From CAZIOH01 sp964540815 (GTDB taxonomy: Bacteria; Myxococcota_A; Polyangia; Fen-1088): 60,361 nucleotides of DNA. The stretch spans positions 1 through 60,361 of the forward strand of contig CAZIOH010000037.1 of assembly GCA_964540815.1 (NCBI GenBank). The letters are read 5' to 3'. The position numbers and the translations under genes are program-made. Shown in pieces: positions 44,631-53,494 of the stretch. Numbering within the stretch: the stretch's first letter is position 1; the number at the start of each line of letters is the position of its first letter. The notes under the pieces were generated by a model. The model was not told where the DNA came from, did not search any database, and saw only the letters and a list, made by a program, of their open reading frames with translations.

Positions 44631-47623
44631 TCGCCCCCCTGTGCCTGGACATCCTCGAGGATCACGCCACCCACCCGGGCCGCCGCTGCCGCGGGTGGCA
44701 GGGACAGCTCGCGTCCCTCGCGTCCCCACCCGCGCGGCGCGGATGGCCCTCCGACCTCCACCCGCTCCTCGGCGCGACGGGACTCCCGATCCTCGCAGGT
44801 GACCTCGAACCGACTCGGACCGTAGAGGGCCTCGGTGAAGGCGCCGAGGCGGCCGGCCGCCCCCGCCACCAGATACGACTGCTGAAAGTCGTGGCTGAGC
44901 GCGTGCGCGGCGTTCAGGGTCTCGAGCGCGTAGTGGGAAAAGTAGGCCTTCGGCCGCAAGAGCCACTTGCCGTAGGCCGCGGACGACAGGTCGAAGATGC
45001 CGGCCCTGGTCAGGCCGTCGGCGGCGTTGTGGATCGCGCGGGCCGCCTGAACCCCGCGCACGAAGGGCGACGAGATGGGCTGGCCCTGCACCTCGGGCAA
45101 CGTGACCTCGATGCGCGGGACCCCGATGACGATGTGCCGATTCTCCGGGTGGAGCATGGCGCCGAGCCCCTTCTCGAGCTCGCCGGGACCGAAGCTGTTC
45201 TTGTCGTCGAGGATGGCCGCCAGCTCCGGGATGCGGCGGACCGTCAGGTCCCGGCCCGCCAGGATCGCCGCGTGGATCTGCTCGTTGCTCCCGGCGAGGC
45301 CCGTGTAGCGGGCGAAGTCGCCCCAGACCAGCGCGTAGTTGGGAAGATCGCCGTCCTGCACGTGCTCGTGCGTGCGCCGGTCGGTATAGACGGTCGGCCT
45401 GGTCTTGCCGGCCACCAGCAGCTCGTGAACGGCGATGTCGTTTCCGACCTTCTTGAAGAAGGCGCCGCTGCCACGCATGGGCAGGGCGGTGAACAGCAGC
45501 TCGCGGTTGAGGGCCGTGAGCTCGGCCGACGAGAGCGCCTGTTCCGCGCGTCGCCGCTCGAGGAGGGTGCGGGTGGAAGCCGTCGGCTGGCGATGCGCCG
45601 GGAGCGCATCGAAATCGAAGCCGTCGAAGTAACGGACGAGCCCGGGATCGGCGAGCAGACGGTTGAGGACGCGGGCCAGGCGCCGTCGCCGCTCGACCAT
45701 CTCCGGATCGCTCGGGGAGCCGGTGAGCAGCGGCGTGGCTGGAGCGCCCGCGGTCTGGAGCGCCGCCAGCACCGGCTCGCGCAAGGGGTTCGCCGGGTCG
45801 GCGAGCCTCTCCTCGATGCCCCCGAGCGCCGCCAGGAAGTCCTTGTCGTCGGGATCGAAGCCGCGGAGCCGGGGGTTGTAGCTGTACCAGGCGCCTCCGC
45901 GCAGGAGATACAGGAAGCCGACCTGACCGTGGTGGTGGGTGTTCGACCACCATTGAAGCTCGGTCAGGTGGTCGATCTCGTACTGGATGACGTCGGGATC
46001 CTTGGTGTTGCTCGCGAGGATGAACACCGGCTGAAAGCGCGGACCGAGGTGGCCGAGGGAATCGCGCAGGGCCCGCAGGTTCTTCCACAGGTAGACGAAG
46101 GCCTGGCTGGCGTCCTCGCCGAGCAGGTTCCAGATCCTCTGCCCGTCGCCGAGCAGGGTGATGCTCACCGCGTGGCCGTCCTGTCGTACGTCTTGGCGCG
46201 CGTCCTGTCGTACTTCCTGGCGTACTTCCACATCGAGGGGAAAGCGCGCGCGGTTGGCCGCGAGCTCGGTCCGGAGCGCCGCGACCAGCCGTGCCCCGCG
46301 CTCCTCCATCTCCTCGGTCGGTCCTTCGCCGAGCTCGAGGATCGTGCGCCGGTTGTCGTCCCGCATCGCGAACGGGGTGATCCGGACGGGCCGCGTGCCG
46401 CTGCGACGGATGGCGGCGTCGATGATCGCCGAGAGCTGGGCCCAGGCCGGGTTGGAGGAGAACTTGGGGACCACGATGGGGAGGCGGAAGACCTCGCTGC
46501 CGCTGGTCATGGCGTCGATCACTTTGCGGCAATCGGCCAGCTTGTGTCCTCGGACCTCGTGCAGGACGTTCAGCGCGCCGACGTGCAGCTTGAAGACCAC
46601 CGGTTCGACGACGTAGAGATCGAGCACGAACAGCAGGAGCCCGATGACCAGAAACGGTGGCTGAGCGGTGGACACGAAGAGCAGGGCCATGAGGATGCGT
46701 CCGAAGAACATCCCGTAGTCGAACGCCAGCGCCAGGGGGCTGCGGACGAGGCCGCTCGGGAGCAGGGCCGGGGGTTCACCTTCGGGCTGCCCGAGCTGTG
46801 CGACGGCGGTCTGGTAGGTGACGTCGGTGTCGGGTTCGGGCGCGTGGGCTGTTCGCCAGGCCTGCGCGAAGGCCTGAAGGAACGCGTCGACCACGGCGCC
46901 CTGGATGTCGAGGCGCTTGTGCAGGAGCGTGGCGTCGACCCTGGCCAGCTCCTCGGTGAACGCGGAGGCCCGTCGGCCATGCGCCGCGGCTCGGGCGTCG
47001 GCGCGGCACAGGCTCCGGAAGGCCAGGGCGGAGGCGCGCCGGCGTCGCCGGAGGAGATTCGCACGGCGCCGCTCCAGCGCCCGGAGCTCCGGGGACCGTC
47101 GCTCTTGCCGCAGCGCCGCGCGCTTGAGGAGCTTCTTGATGGCGATGACGCCGCAGGCGAGATGCCCGCCCGGCGTGTTGTGGCCGCGCGGCTTCTCGGC
47201 GAGGAAGCGCACGAACCAGCGGGCCTTGTGGCGGAGCAGGCTCGGCTCGGAGCGAAGCGCCCAGGACACCGGGAGCTCGAACGGGACGCCGAGGAGCAAG
47301 GCGAGGAACAGCGCCTGCTGGTTCCCGCCGGCCGCGCCGGCGATGACGAGCCCGAACCCGATCCCGATCGCGCCGAGCAAGCGGTGACCGATGGTCCGCA
47401 ATCCGGTGACCGCCAGGTTCGAGAACAGCCACGAGAGCAGACACAGGAGCAGGACGAACCCCGCCACCGCGACGGGCCGGCCGATCACCCGTCCGAGCTC
47501 GCGGAGACGTGGCACTGGCTCGGCGATCGGCGTGGGGCCGGGGCCGGAGGCGGGATGATCCGCCGACCGCCCCGCCGACGGTCCCGGCGCGGGCATCCGA
47601 GACGGCGACGCCGCGGGGCTCAT
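44627..47623 (-). CDS. OpgH/NdvB-like glycosyltransferase, catalytic part (gene A)
   Basis: The 998-residue protein starts at ATG 47623. It has membrane helices at about 51-70, 85-115 and 305-338, with a charged helical region between. A cytoplasmic GT2-type domain follows at about 350-930. Visible motifs are PVFILASNTKDPDVIQYE near 535 (OpgH-like SDSxDP), a probable metal-binding DDKNS at 806, and HALSHDFQQSYLV with S910-H911-D912, the SHD signature of OpgH and NdvB. The normal downstream RW motif is absent here and found instead in gene B. OpgH-type enzymes polymerise glucose from UDP-glucose and move the chain across the inner membrane. A 12-bp repeat encodes the VRQD period near residue 475. 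Confidence 0.75.
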   Translation of the reverse strand: MSPAASPSRMPAPGPSAGRSADHPASGPGPTPIAEPVPRLRELGRVIGRPVAVAGFVLLLCLLSWLFSNLAVTGLRTIGHRLLGAIGIGFGLVIAGAAGGNQQALFLALLLGVPFELPVSWALRSEPSLLRHKARWFVRFLAEKPRGHNTPGGHLACGVIAIKKLLKRAALRQERRSPELRALERRRANLLRRRRRASALAFRSLCRADARAAAHGRRASAFTEELARVDATLLHKRLDIQGAVVDAFLQAFAQAWRTAHAPEPDTDVTYQTAVAQLGQPEGEPPALLPSGLVRSPLALAFDYGMFFGRILMALLFVSTAQPPFLVIGLLLFVLDLYVVEPVVFKLHVGALNVLHEVRGHKLADCRKVIDAMTSGSEVFRLPIVVPKFSSNPAWAQLSAIIDAAIRRSGTRPVRITPFAMRDDNRRTILELGEGPTEEMEERGARLVAALRTELAANRARFPLDVEVRQEVRQDARQDVRQDGHAVSITLLGDGQRIWNLLGEDASQAFVYLWKNLRALRDSLGHLGPRFQPVFILASNTKDPDVIQYEIDHLTELQWWSNTHHHGQVGFLYLLRGGAWYSYNPRLRGFDPDDKDFLAALGGIEERLADPANPLREPVLAALQTAGAPATPLLTGSPSDPEMVERRRRLARVLNRLLADPGLVRYFDGFDFDALPAHRQPTASTRTLLERRRAEQALSSAELTALNRELLFTALPMRGSGAFFKKVGNDIAVHELLVAGKTRPTVYTDRRTHEHVQDGDLPNYALVWGDFARYTGLAGSNEQIHAAILAGRDLTVRRIPELAAILDDKNSFGPGELEKGLGAMLHPENRHIVIGVPRIEVTLPEVQGQPISSPFVRGVQAARAIHNAADGLTRAGIFDLSSAAYGKWLLRPKAYFSHYALETLNAAHALSHDFQQSYLVAGAAGRLGAFTEALYGPSRFEVTCEDRESRRAEERVEVGGPSAPRGWGREGRELSLPPAAAAARVGGVILEDVQAQGGE
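46177..46224. repeat. 12-bp tandem repeat (four units) in gene A
   Basis: CGTCCTGTCGTA, CGTCTTGGCGCG, CGTCCTGTCGTA and CTTCCTGGCGTA follow in register. On the minus strand they encode the period VRQE/VRQD/ARQD in the GT2-type domain of gene A. The unit keeps the frame. Confidence 0.88.
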
Positions 47624-47821
47624 GAGAGGACCCCCGCTTCACGCCATCGCTGGGACGGTGCCCGTGCGTCCCGCTGCTCGCGGCTGGAAGAGGACTTTTG
47701 CGGCCCGCTTCCGCGTGGGGATTGGATTGCAGTCATCAAGGTCGTGTTTCCAGCCGAGTTCGCGCATGTCATGAGTCACCTCAGGCAGACGACGCTGGCG
47801 TGGCGTCAGCGTGCGCCATCG

Positions 47822-47921
47822 NNNNNNNNNNNNNNNNNNNNNNNNNNNNNNNNNNNNNNNNNNNNNNNNNNNNNNNNNNNNNNNNNNNNNNNNNNNNNNN
47901 NNNNNNNNNNNNNNNNNNNNN
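47822..47921. other. Assembly gap (100 N)
   Basis: A second run of exactly 100 N, probably a scaffold placeholder of unknown real length. It lies next to the inverted-repeat region, which may be why assembly stopped here. Confidence 0.95.
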
Positions 47922-48009
47922 ATCGTCCCGCCGCCCCGGGAGACCGTCTGGTCATCCCAAGACCTACAACGCTGCCCCGTGGCTTTTATTCTCGACCGAG
48001 AGGAGAGGA

Positions 48010-48348
48010 GGCGCGCCTTCGGCGCTCGCGGGAAGGGTCCCCTCCCGACGAACCGAGCGCGGATCTGCTTCGCCGGTGGAGTCTCCGGTTGGCAAAGCCA
48101 ACCTCCGATCCGCCGCATGGAGATCGCAAATTTGGACCGAGAATTTCATCGGACACGAAGGCGTCCGATGGGCTCAGTCCCCGGGGTGGCTCATGCACCG
48201 CGACCACGTCCTCCACGCGGTGGATCGAAGGTTGGCTTTGCCAACCGGAGAAGACATCAGCAAAGCAGATCCCGGCCCGCCTCTCGTCGTCCGTCGGGAG
48301 GGGCCCGCGGGGAGGGGTCCGCCCCTTCCCGCGAGCGCCGCAGGCGCG
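48010..48348. repeat. Long diverged inverted repeat with paired GGTTGGC hairpins
   Basis: Copy 1 (48010-48122, plus) and copy 2 (48211-48348, minus) align over more than 100 bp with scattered mismatches and one roughly 20-bp insertion in copy 2. Shared landmarks, read in the copy 1 direction, are GGCGCTCGCGGGAAGGG, CTCCCGACG, GGATCTGCTT, TCTCCGGTTGGCAAAGCC and CGATCC. Each copy contains a perfect hairpin, GGTTGGC-AAA-GCCAACC (48087-48103) or its complement (48230-48246). Next to copy 2 a related 30-bp segment is directly repeated (about 48318-48347 and 48350-48383). It looks like two opposed insertions of one dispersed non-coding element, or one miniature inverted-repeat element. Confidence 0.8.
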
Positions 48349-48384
48349 TCCGGTCCCGCCCCTTCCCGCGCGCAGAAGGCGCCT

Positions 48385-49197
48385 CTAGCTGCCGGTCCAG
48401 TAGCGGACGCGGCCGGTGTCGCTGTGCACGAACTGCGAGTGCGGATAGAAGCCGACGCCGCCGAGGCGCAGGGAGCGAACGAAGTGCAGCAGGGAACGGG
48501 TCGGGACTCCGCGAATGCGGAAGTCGACCGCATGCCCCTCGACGTGCTGGCTGGCGCGCGCCACCTGGTGCCCCTTCTTGCGCAGCATGAGGTTGTATTT
48601 GGGCGAGCGGTACCCGGAGACCACCTCGATGCGCGAGGCGCTGAACTTGCGCGCCGCCCGCGTGAGCACGTCCACCAGGCGGGTGTCCATCTGTGTCTCC
48701 TGGTTGGTGTAGTGATCGCGCAGGAAGGTGTGAATGCGCGAGGCCACCGAATCACCCGGCATCACGGGCAGGGCCTCGCGCGTCCAGATGTTGAAGAGCG
48801 TGGTGATCGGCACGAGGCGGGTCCCCGGCAGGAACAGGTCCTCGGTGCTGGCCGCCGCGAGGTTGGCGTTGGCGCGCCCGCGCCGGCGGATCGCCTCGCG
48901 CGCGGCGGCCTCGGCGTTCTTCTGTGCGGTCGCCAGCGTCGCGTCACTGACCCGAACCTCGGGCCGGAACGACTTGTCGCGAAACCACTCCTGCTTCTTC
49001 GACAGGCTGAGCGGCTCCCCGGGAGTCATGTGAGAGCCCCGGGCCGCGAGCAGATCGAAGGTCTCTCCGAGCGATGGCGCCTCCAGCCCCGCTCGGACGG
49101 GCACGGACTCGGAGATCGAATCCGTGGCTCCGAAGTCGATCGAGCCAGGCAAGGTCATGACAGGCAAGGTGAGGACGGTCAGAAGTGGTGCAAACAC
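48385..49197 (-). CDS. YcbK/MepK-like (DUF882, M15-type) murein peptidase
   Basis: The 270-residue product starts at GTG 49197 and has a hydrophobic N-terminus consistent with a signal peptide. The C-terminal domain (about 165-270) carries RIEVVSGYRSPKYN, the zinc motif SQHVEGHAVDFRI at about 215-227, and VGFYPHSQFVHSDTG near the end. These are the conserved blocks of the YcbK/DUF882 branch of peptidase M15, whose E. coli member MepK cuts 3-3 peptidoglycan cross-links. The N-terminal 130 residues are less conserved, with an Ala/Arg-rich helix. It stands alone on the minus strand, preceded by a 148-bp spacer and followed by the inverted-repeat region. Confidence 0.85.
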   Translation of the reverse strand: MFAPLLTVLTLPVMTLPGSIDFGATDSISESVPVRAGLEAPSLGETFDLLAARGSHMTPGEPLSLSKKQEWFRDKSFRPEVRVSDATLATAQKNAEAAAREAIRRRGRANANLAAASTEDLFLPGTRLVPITTLFNIWTREALPVMPGDSVASRIHTFLRDHYTNQETQMDTRLVDVLTRAARKFSASRIEVVSGYRSPKYNLMLRKKGHQVARASQHVEGHAVDFRIRGVPTRSLLHFVRSLRLGGVGFYPHSQFVHSDTGRVRYWTGS

Positions 49198-49345
49198 GAC
49201 ATGCTTTCTTCAGAGAGACGCTCTATCACTATAAGGTATCGTACGAATCCGCGCTCGTTTGAGCCAGGAACGCAACTTCTCCCGTCTCTCGCGCCTTGAC
49301 GCCCTCCGGGGAGGGGCGCGCGTGTCGGCGAGGCGAGGCGAGGCG

Positions 49346-50200
49346 CTACGGCGTCGGCTTGGCGCCGGGGGTCGGGCGGGCCTTGAGCCCGACCAGCTGG
49401 TTCAGCGAGCCCGAGGTGAAGCCGGCCAGGTCGAGCGCCACGAACGTGAACCCGAACCGGCGTCCGTCGGTCACGATCTGCTCCCTGACGCCCGGCGCGA
49501 GAGCGCGCGCCATCTCCGCCCGCTCGATCTCGAGGCGTGCCACCTGCCCGTGATAACGCACGCGGAGCTGACGAAACCCGAGCGCCCGCAGGGCATCCTC
49601 GAAGCCGTCGACTTGCCGCAGGCGCTCTGGCGTGATCTCCGTCCCATAGGGAAAACGCGACGAGAGGCAAGCGAGCTGGGGCTTGTCCCAGGTGGGCAGG
49701 GCAAGCGCGCGCGACAGGGCCCGGATCTCCGCCTTGTCGAGCTCCGCCTCGAGCAAGGGATGCCGCGCCCCGCGCTCGTTGGCGGCCGCCAGCCCCGGAC
49801 GGTGGTCGCCGAGGTCGTCCCGGTTGGTGCCGAGCATGATGGTCTCGAGGCCGAGCCGCTCGGCCAGAGGGCGCGCCAGCTCCATGAGCTCGGCCTTGCA
49901 GTGGTAACAGCGGTTGGTGGGGTTCTCCGCGAATCCCGGCCGGGCGAGCTCGTGCGATGTGACGATCTCGTGTCGGCAGCCCACCAACGTCCCCAGCATC
50001 TCCGCGTCGCGCCGCTCGCTTGCGGCCATGGTCTCCGACGCGGCGGTCATGGCAACGCATCGGTCCCCGAGCACGTCGTGGGCAACGCGGAGCAGCAACA
50101 TGGAGTCGACGCCGCCGGAGAAACACACCAGCGCCGAGTCGCAGCTCGCCATCACGCCGCGCAGTCGGGCGAGCTTGTCGCCGAGTGGCGGAGGCAGCAC
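49346..50200 (-). CDS. larE: LarE-like ATP-dependent sacrificial sulfur transferase
   Basis: About 284 residues, with the PP-loop CFSGGVDSMLLL, the LarE segment NPTNRCYHCKAELMELA and LACLSSRFPYGTEIT. The cysteine of the last motif corresponds to the residue whose sulfur is donated in Lactobacillus LarE. LarE converts the LarB product to a pincer thioacid precursor for the nickel-pincer cofactor of lactate racemase-type enzymes. The exact start is uncertain. GTG 50200 gives a family-like length; GTG 50269 would add 23 low-complexity residues, and ATG 50152 would drop the first conserved helix. No larB, larC or lactate racemase gene is in the window. Confidence 0.85.
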   Translation of the reverse strand: MLPPPLGDKLARLRGVMASCDSALVCFSGGVDSMLLLRVAHDVLGDRCVAMTAASETMAASERRDAEMLGTLVGCRHEIVTSHELARPGFAENPTNRCYHCKAELMELARPLAERLGLETIMLGTNRDDLGDHRPGLAAANERGARHPLLEAELDKAEIRALSRALALPTWDKPQLACLSSRFPYGTEITPERLRQVDGFEDALRALGFRQLRVRYHGQVARLEIERAEMARALAPGVREQIVTDGRRFGFTFVALDLAGFTSGSLNQLVGLKARPTPGAKPTP

Positions 50201-50397
50201 GATTTCAGCCGGCGGCGGCGAGGCGGGTGGCAGTGGTGCGGCTGGGTATGTCGAGGGGGAGGTTGGCACGGGAGTGAGCAGGGGCGGCAGTATACGCGAC
50301 GAATCTGGGAACGGAGCCGGCCGCTGCCAACCCCACGCCCATCCGAACCCGCCCAAGCCAGTCCCGCCGGCCTTCCGACCGCCCGGCCTCCCCGCCG

Positions 50398-51144
50398 TCA
50401 GGTCGTCCGGGTGAACAGCTGGCCGCGGGTGGCCTGGTATGCCGCCCCCCGCACGACCTCGCGGACGGCGCGTGGGTTGGCGATCCCCTGCATGGACAGC
50501 CGCCCCCTCCTGCCCGAGCTGCCCGAGATCCCCGCGGAGAGCGGGGCGCCCGGGAAGCTCGGATTCGACACCGACACGATGTCGATGCGGCCGATCCCGA
50601 GCAACCGCTCGACCAGGCTCTGCTGCAGCCCGATGTCCTCGATGGTGCGCATGTCGATCTCCTGGAGCGTCTTCGACAGCACCCCCGTCTCCACGGTCAG
50701 TCGCTGGTTGCTGACGCGGTAGGCGTGGTGGCGCAGGCTGAGCGCCCGCCAGCCGAGGCGTCCGAGGCGGCTCGCGACCACCGTCGCCACGAACAGGATC
50801 GCCGCCAGGCGAAACCCCGGGGCATAGGCCGTCACGAACTCCGCGGACCGGTCCGAGAAGCTGGCGCAGGCCGCGAGCAGCGGGTGGTAGGCATACACCC
50901 CGGCGACGATGGTGGCGGCGACCACCAACCCACTGCGGATGGCGTCGACTGCCAGGGTCTTGAGGGAGGGCGTTCCTTGCCACAGAACTTGCTCGGTGGG
51001 GGGCGGCGGCCCCGCGATCGGCGGCGTGGCGGCGGTCGCCGCGCCGAGTCCGACCGGGCTTGCCAGCGGATGCCCACAGTGGGGACAGACGGCGGCGTCG
51101 CGGGACACGGTTCCCCCACACGCGGGGCATGCACCAAGGGCCAT
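50398..51144 (-). CDS. Zinc-ribbon and bacterial PH-domain membrane protein
   Basis: The 248-residue product starts MALGACPACGGTVSRDAAVCPHCGHPL, a double-CXXC zinc ribbon. A Pro/Ala linker follows, then two membrane helices (about 70-100 and 108-128). The bacterial PH-like (bPH2, YdbS-type) domain comes next, with the hallmark AYRVSNQRLTVETGVLSKTLQEIDMRTIEDIGLQQ broken over strands and ending FPGAPLSAGI. Such proteins are membrane components of unknown biochemical role. I chose ATG 51144 because it places the zinc ribbon at the N-terminus; the frame upstream is unsupported. It is divergent from the ArnT-like gene (155-bp spacer). Confidence 0.82.
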   Translation of the reverse strand: MALGACPACGGTVSRDAAVCPHCGHPLASPVGLGAATAATPPIAGPPPPTEQVLWQGTPSLKTLAVDAIRSGLVVAATIVAGVYAYHPLLAACASFSDRSAEFVTAYAPGFRLAAILFVATVVASRLGRLGWRALSLRHHAYRVSNQRLTVETGVLSKTLQEIDMRTIEDIGLQQSLVERLLGIGRIDIVSVSNPSFPGAPLSAGISGSSGRRGRLSMQGIANPRAVREVVRGAAYQATRGQLFTRTT

Positions 51145-51299
51145 GGGTTGACGGTAGCACGTGGGCGGTGCGGGTCGGTGGCGGGCCGCGCCGTCGCTCT
51201 CGCCAGGCGATCTGGGCGCGTCTTTCGGCCCGTGTTCCGCATCGCTTCGCGCGCCGCCTGGCCATCGGACCCGGCTTCGGGTAGGGGAGACCATTCCAC

Positions 51300-53381
51300 G
51301 TGAAGACCACCCCGGTCCGCCCGCTCGCAGCCAAGTCCCAACCAACGCCGAGGTCCCCGGCCACGGCCAGTTCCGCCGGCGCACCAGGGCGGCGCGCTCG
51401 TTTCCCCTCGCTTGCCCGCGTGCATCCCCGCGCGTGGCTCGTGTTGCTCGGATTCGCCCTGCGGCTCGCCTGGGTGCTGCTGGTTCCGAGCCGCCCGGTC
51501 GGCGACTTCGCGCTCTACCGCGAGTCCGCGACCTACCTGGTCGAGCACGGTCACCTCGATCCCGAGTTCATCTACATGCCGGGTTACGTGCTCATCCTGG
51601 CGGCCCTGCGCTGGCTGGGGGGCGGTGGGCTGCTCCTCGACAAGCTGGTGGGGGTGGTGTTCGGGACGTTGCTCGTGGCCGCCTCCGCGGGCATCGCCGA
51701 CCGGCTCTTCGGGCGGCGGGCGGGGATCACCTGCGCGCTGCTGCTCGCCATCTGGCCGGCGGGGATCGCGGTCAGCAGTGTGACGGGGACCGACGTGCCG
51801 GCGGGCGCGCTGGTGGCGGCGGGGCTGTTCGTGCTCCTGGCCTCGGCGCCCGAGGCCCCGCGGGCGCCGTTCTCCTGGCGGGCTGCCGTGGCCGTCGGGG
51901 TGCTGTGGGGGCTGGCGGCGTGGATACGCGCGGTGACCGTGCCGCTGGCGGCCCTGTCGATCCTGGTGTGGCGTGCGCGCGGGCTCGGCTGGCGCAGCGC
52001 CGCCGCGCACGCCGCGGTGTCGGTCGGCGTGGCGGTGCTGGTGCTCTTGCCCTGGGGGGTGCGGAATGCGCGGGTGTACGGGCAGTTCTTCCTGACCGAC
52101 AGCCACGGCGGCCACACCGCGCTGGTGGGCGCCAACCCCAACAGCGAGGGCACCTACAGCCGATCCTTGAACCTGATGTTCGCGCGGGGCACGGGCTATC
52201 GCCTGTTCGAGACCCCCGCCCGCCACCGCGCCGCCGACGCCGAGGCCTATCGCCTGGTGCGGCAGTGGGTCGCGTTCGAGCCCCTCTATGCGCTCGGCCT
52301 CCTCGGCGCCAAGGCCGATCGCCTCCTCACCCACGAGCGCAACCTCCTCTACTGGCCCATCTTCCGCGCCGGCGTCCTCGGTCCCGCGGTGCCAGACACC
52401 TCGTCGGGCGACACCTCGCCGGGCGTGCGCGCCTGGTTCGACCGCCACCGAGGTGCCATCGAGCGGGTGACTGATGGGTTCTGGTGGACGGTGGGGGCGC
52501 TCTTCTTCGCGGGCATCGCGCTCGCCTTCGTGCGGTTGCCGCGCGGGCCGGCGTGGGTGTCGGTCGCCGTGCTGGCCATCCCGGCGGCCCTGGCGGTCAT
52601 GTACACCGTCTTCTTCTCCGAGGTGCGCTACCACCTCGCCATCGCTCCGCTCCTCTTTCCGCACGCTGGCTTCGCGCTCACCTGGCTCTCCCTGCGCGCG
52701 CGCGACCGGTTTCGCCGGGATGGCCCGGCCCTGGCGGTGATGGCCGCGGGCGTGGCGGGCCCGCTGTTGCTCGGGTGGCTCGCGCTCGCCGCCGCCGACC
52801 GCTTGCGGCTCCAGCATCGCTGGGCGGTCGCCCTGTGCCGCCTGCCCGCTCCCGCCGACACGCAGCTCTGCCTGTGGCGCCGGGCCGCGCCGCTCCGGGG
52901 CGCCTCCCCCCTGCGCGGGGTGTGGAACGGCGTCGGGCTCCGGCTGCCGGACCACGAGGTGGGCGACGTGTGGGCCGCCGCCGAGACCGATCTGCCCCTG
53001 CCCCCGGGGAGATATCGGATCGAGGTCGGGGTCGCGCGCACGAGCGGTAAGCCGGCCCCAGCGGGAGCCGTCCCCACCCCCGCCGCCGCCGGTCTGACGC
53101 TGCCGCCCGGGGACGCGTACATCGGCCCTGGCGGAGCCGCTCCGAGCGTCGCGCTGCGCCGCGGAGATACGGTCTTTGCGCGCAATATCGCCGGGATACA
53201 GCACCCCGGTCAGGCCGACAACGTGGTGCGAGGCGTCGTCAATCACCCGGGGGGGCCTCTGCGCCTGCTGGTCGAGGTGGAGGCCCCGGCGACGCACGAG
53301 AGCCTCGATCGTGAGACCCTTTGGATTTCGGATCTGTCTGTTGAGAGATTTCCAGCTTTGGAGATAATCGCGCCCCGATGA
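51300..53381 (+). CDS. ArnT/PMT-like membrane glycosyltransferase
   Basis: The 693-residue product starts at GTG 51300 with AGGGGAGA about 8-14 nt upstream. After a basic N-terminus, the first membrane helix leads to RPVGDFALYRESATYLVEHG, containing the acidic motif of GT-C (GT39/GT83) transferases after helix 1. About ten further helices and PLAALSILVWRARG-type segments follow. Residues about 525-693 are a soluble periplasmic beta-rich domain (LRLPDHEVGDVWAAAETDLPLPPGRYRIEV). It probably transfers a sugar from a polyprenyl carrier to lipid or protein outside the inner membrane. A 15-bp duplication encodes DTSSGDTSPG at 52395-52424. The stop abuts the next gene. Confidence 0.82.
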   Translation: MKTTPVRPLAAKSQPTPRSPATASSAGAPGRRARFPSLARVHPRAWLVLLGFALRLAWVLLVPSRPVGDFALYRESATYLVEHGHLDPEFIYMPGYVLILAALRWLGGGGLLLDKLVGVVFGTLLVAASAGIADRLFGRRAGITCALLLAIWPAGIAVSSVTGTDVPAGALVAAGLFVLLASAPEAPRAPFSWRAAVAVGVLWGLAAWIRAVTVPLAALSILVWRARGLGWRSAAAHAAVSVGVAVLVLLPWGVRNARVYGQFFLTDSHGGHTALVGANPNSEGTYSRSLNLMFARGTGYRLFETPARHRAADAEAYRLVRQWVAFEPLYALGLLGAKADRLLTHERNLLYWPIFRAGVLGPAVPDTSSGDTSPGVRAWFDRHRGAIERVTDGFWWTVGALFFAGIALAFVRLPRGPAWVSVAVLAIPAALAVMYTVFFSEVRYHLAIAPLLFPHAGFALTWLSLRARDRFRRDGPALAVMAAGVAGPLLLGWLALAAADRLRLQHRWAVALCRLPAPADTQLCLWRRAAPLRGASPLRGVWNGVGLRLPDHEVGDVWAAAETDLPLPPGRYRIEVGVARTSGKPAPAGAVPTPAAAGLTLPPGDAYIGPGGAAPSVALRRGDTVFARNIAGIQHPGQADNVVRGVVNHPGGPLRLLVEVEAPATHESLDRETLWISDLSVERFPALEIIAPR

Positions 53382-53428
53382 AGGGCACCACGAACCGGAC
53401 CACGAAGCGCCTCACGAAGGGCACCACG
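53381..53428. repeat. 12-bp tandem repeat (four units)
   Basis: AAGGGCACCACG, AACCGGACCACG, AAGCGCCTCACG and AAGGGCACCACG follow directly after the glycosyltransferase stop. If translated from ATG 53378 they encode a Thr/Lys/Arg-rich leader of period four, but the lipoprotein more likely starts downstream at 53495. Confidence 0.9.
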
Positions 53429-53494
53429 ACCGAGGGGGATTCCCAGGCTGGTCGCCGGATCGGCCCGAGCGCAACCTCCGGGGAACGCCACCGG

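Larger units (their letters stand above)
47624..48384. other. Intergenic region with assembly gap and inverted repeat
   Basis: No gene is supported here. 47624-47821 should hold the promoter of the minus-strand glucan locus; I see only a GC hairpin near 47798-47818 (ACGCTGGCG...CGTCAGCGT) and no clear -35/-10. 47822-47921 is a run of N. 48010-48384 is filled by a diverged inverted repeat and short direct repeats. Frames crossing this region are artefacts of the repeats. Confidence 0.75.

Noticed and set aside
33975..44825. Open frame of 3616 codons on the plus strand opposite genes B, C and D
   Set aside because: It is antisense to genes with clear domains, crosses the run of N, and its translation is low-complexity Arg/Gly/Pro/His-rich sequence typical of shadow frames in very GC-rich DNA.
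47639..48118. Short frames across the 47.6-48.4 kb region with peptide patterns such as LALPTG and GFANRR
   Set aside because: They translate the inverted repeat and run through the N gap; the peptides come from the repeat and are not conserved proteins.
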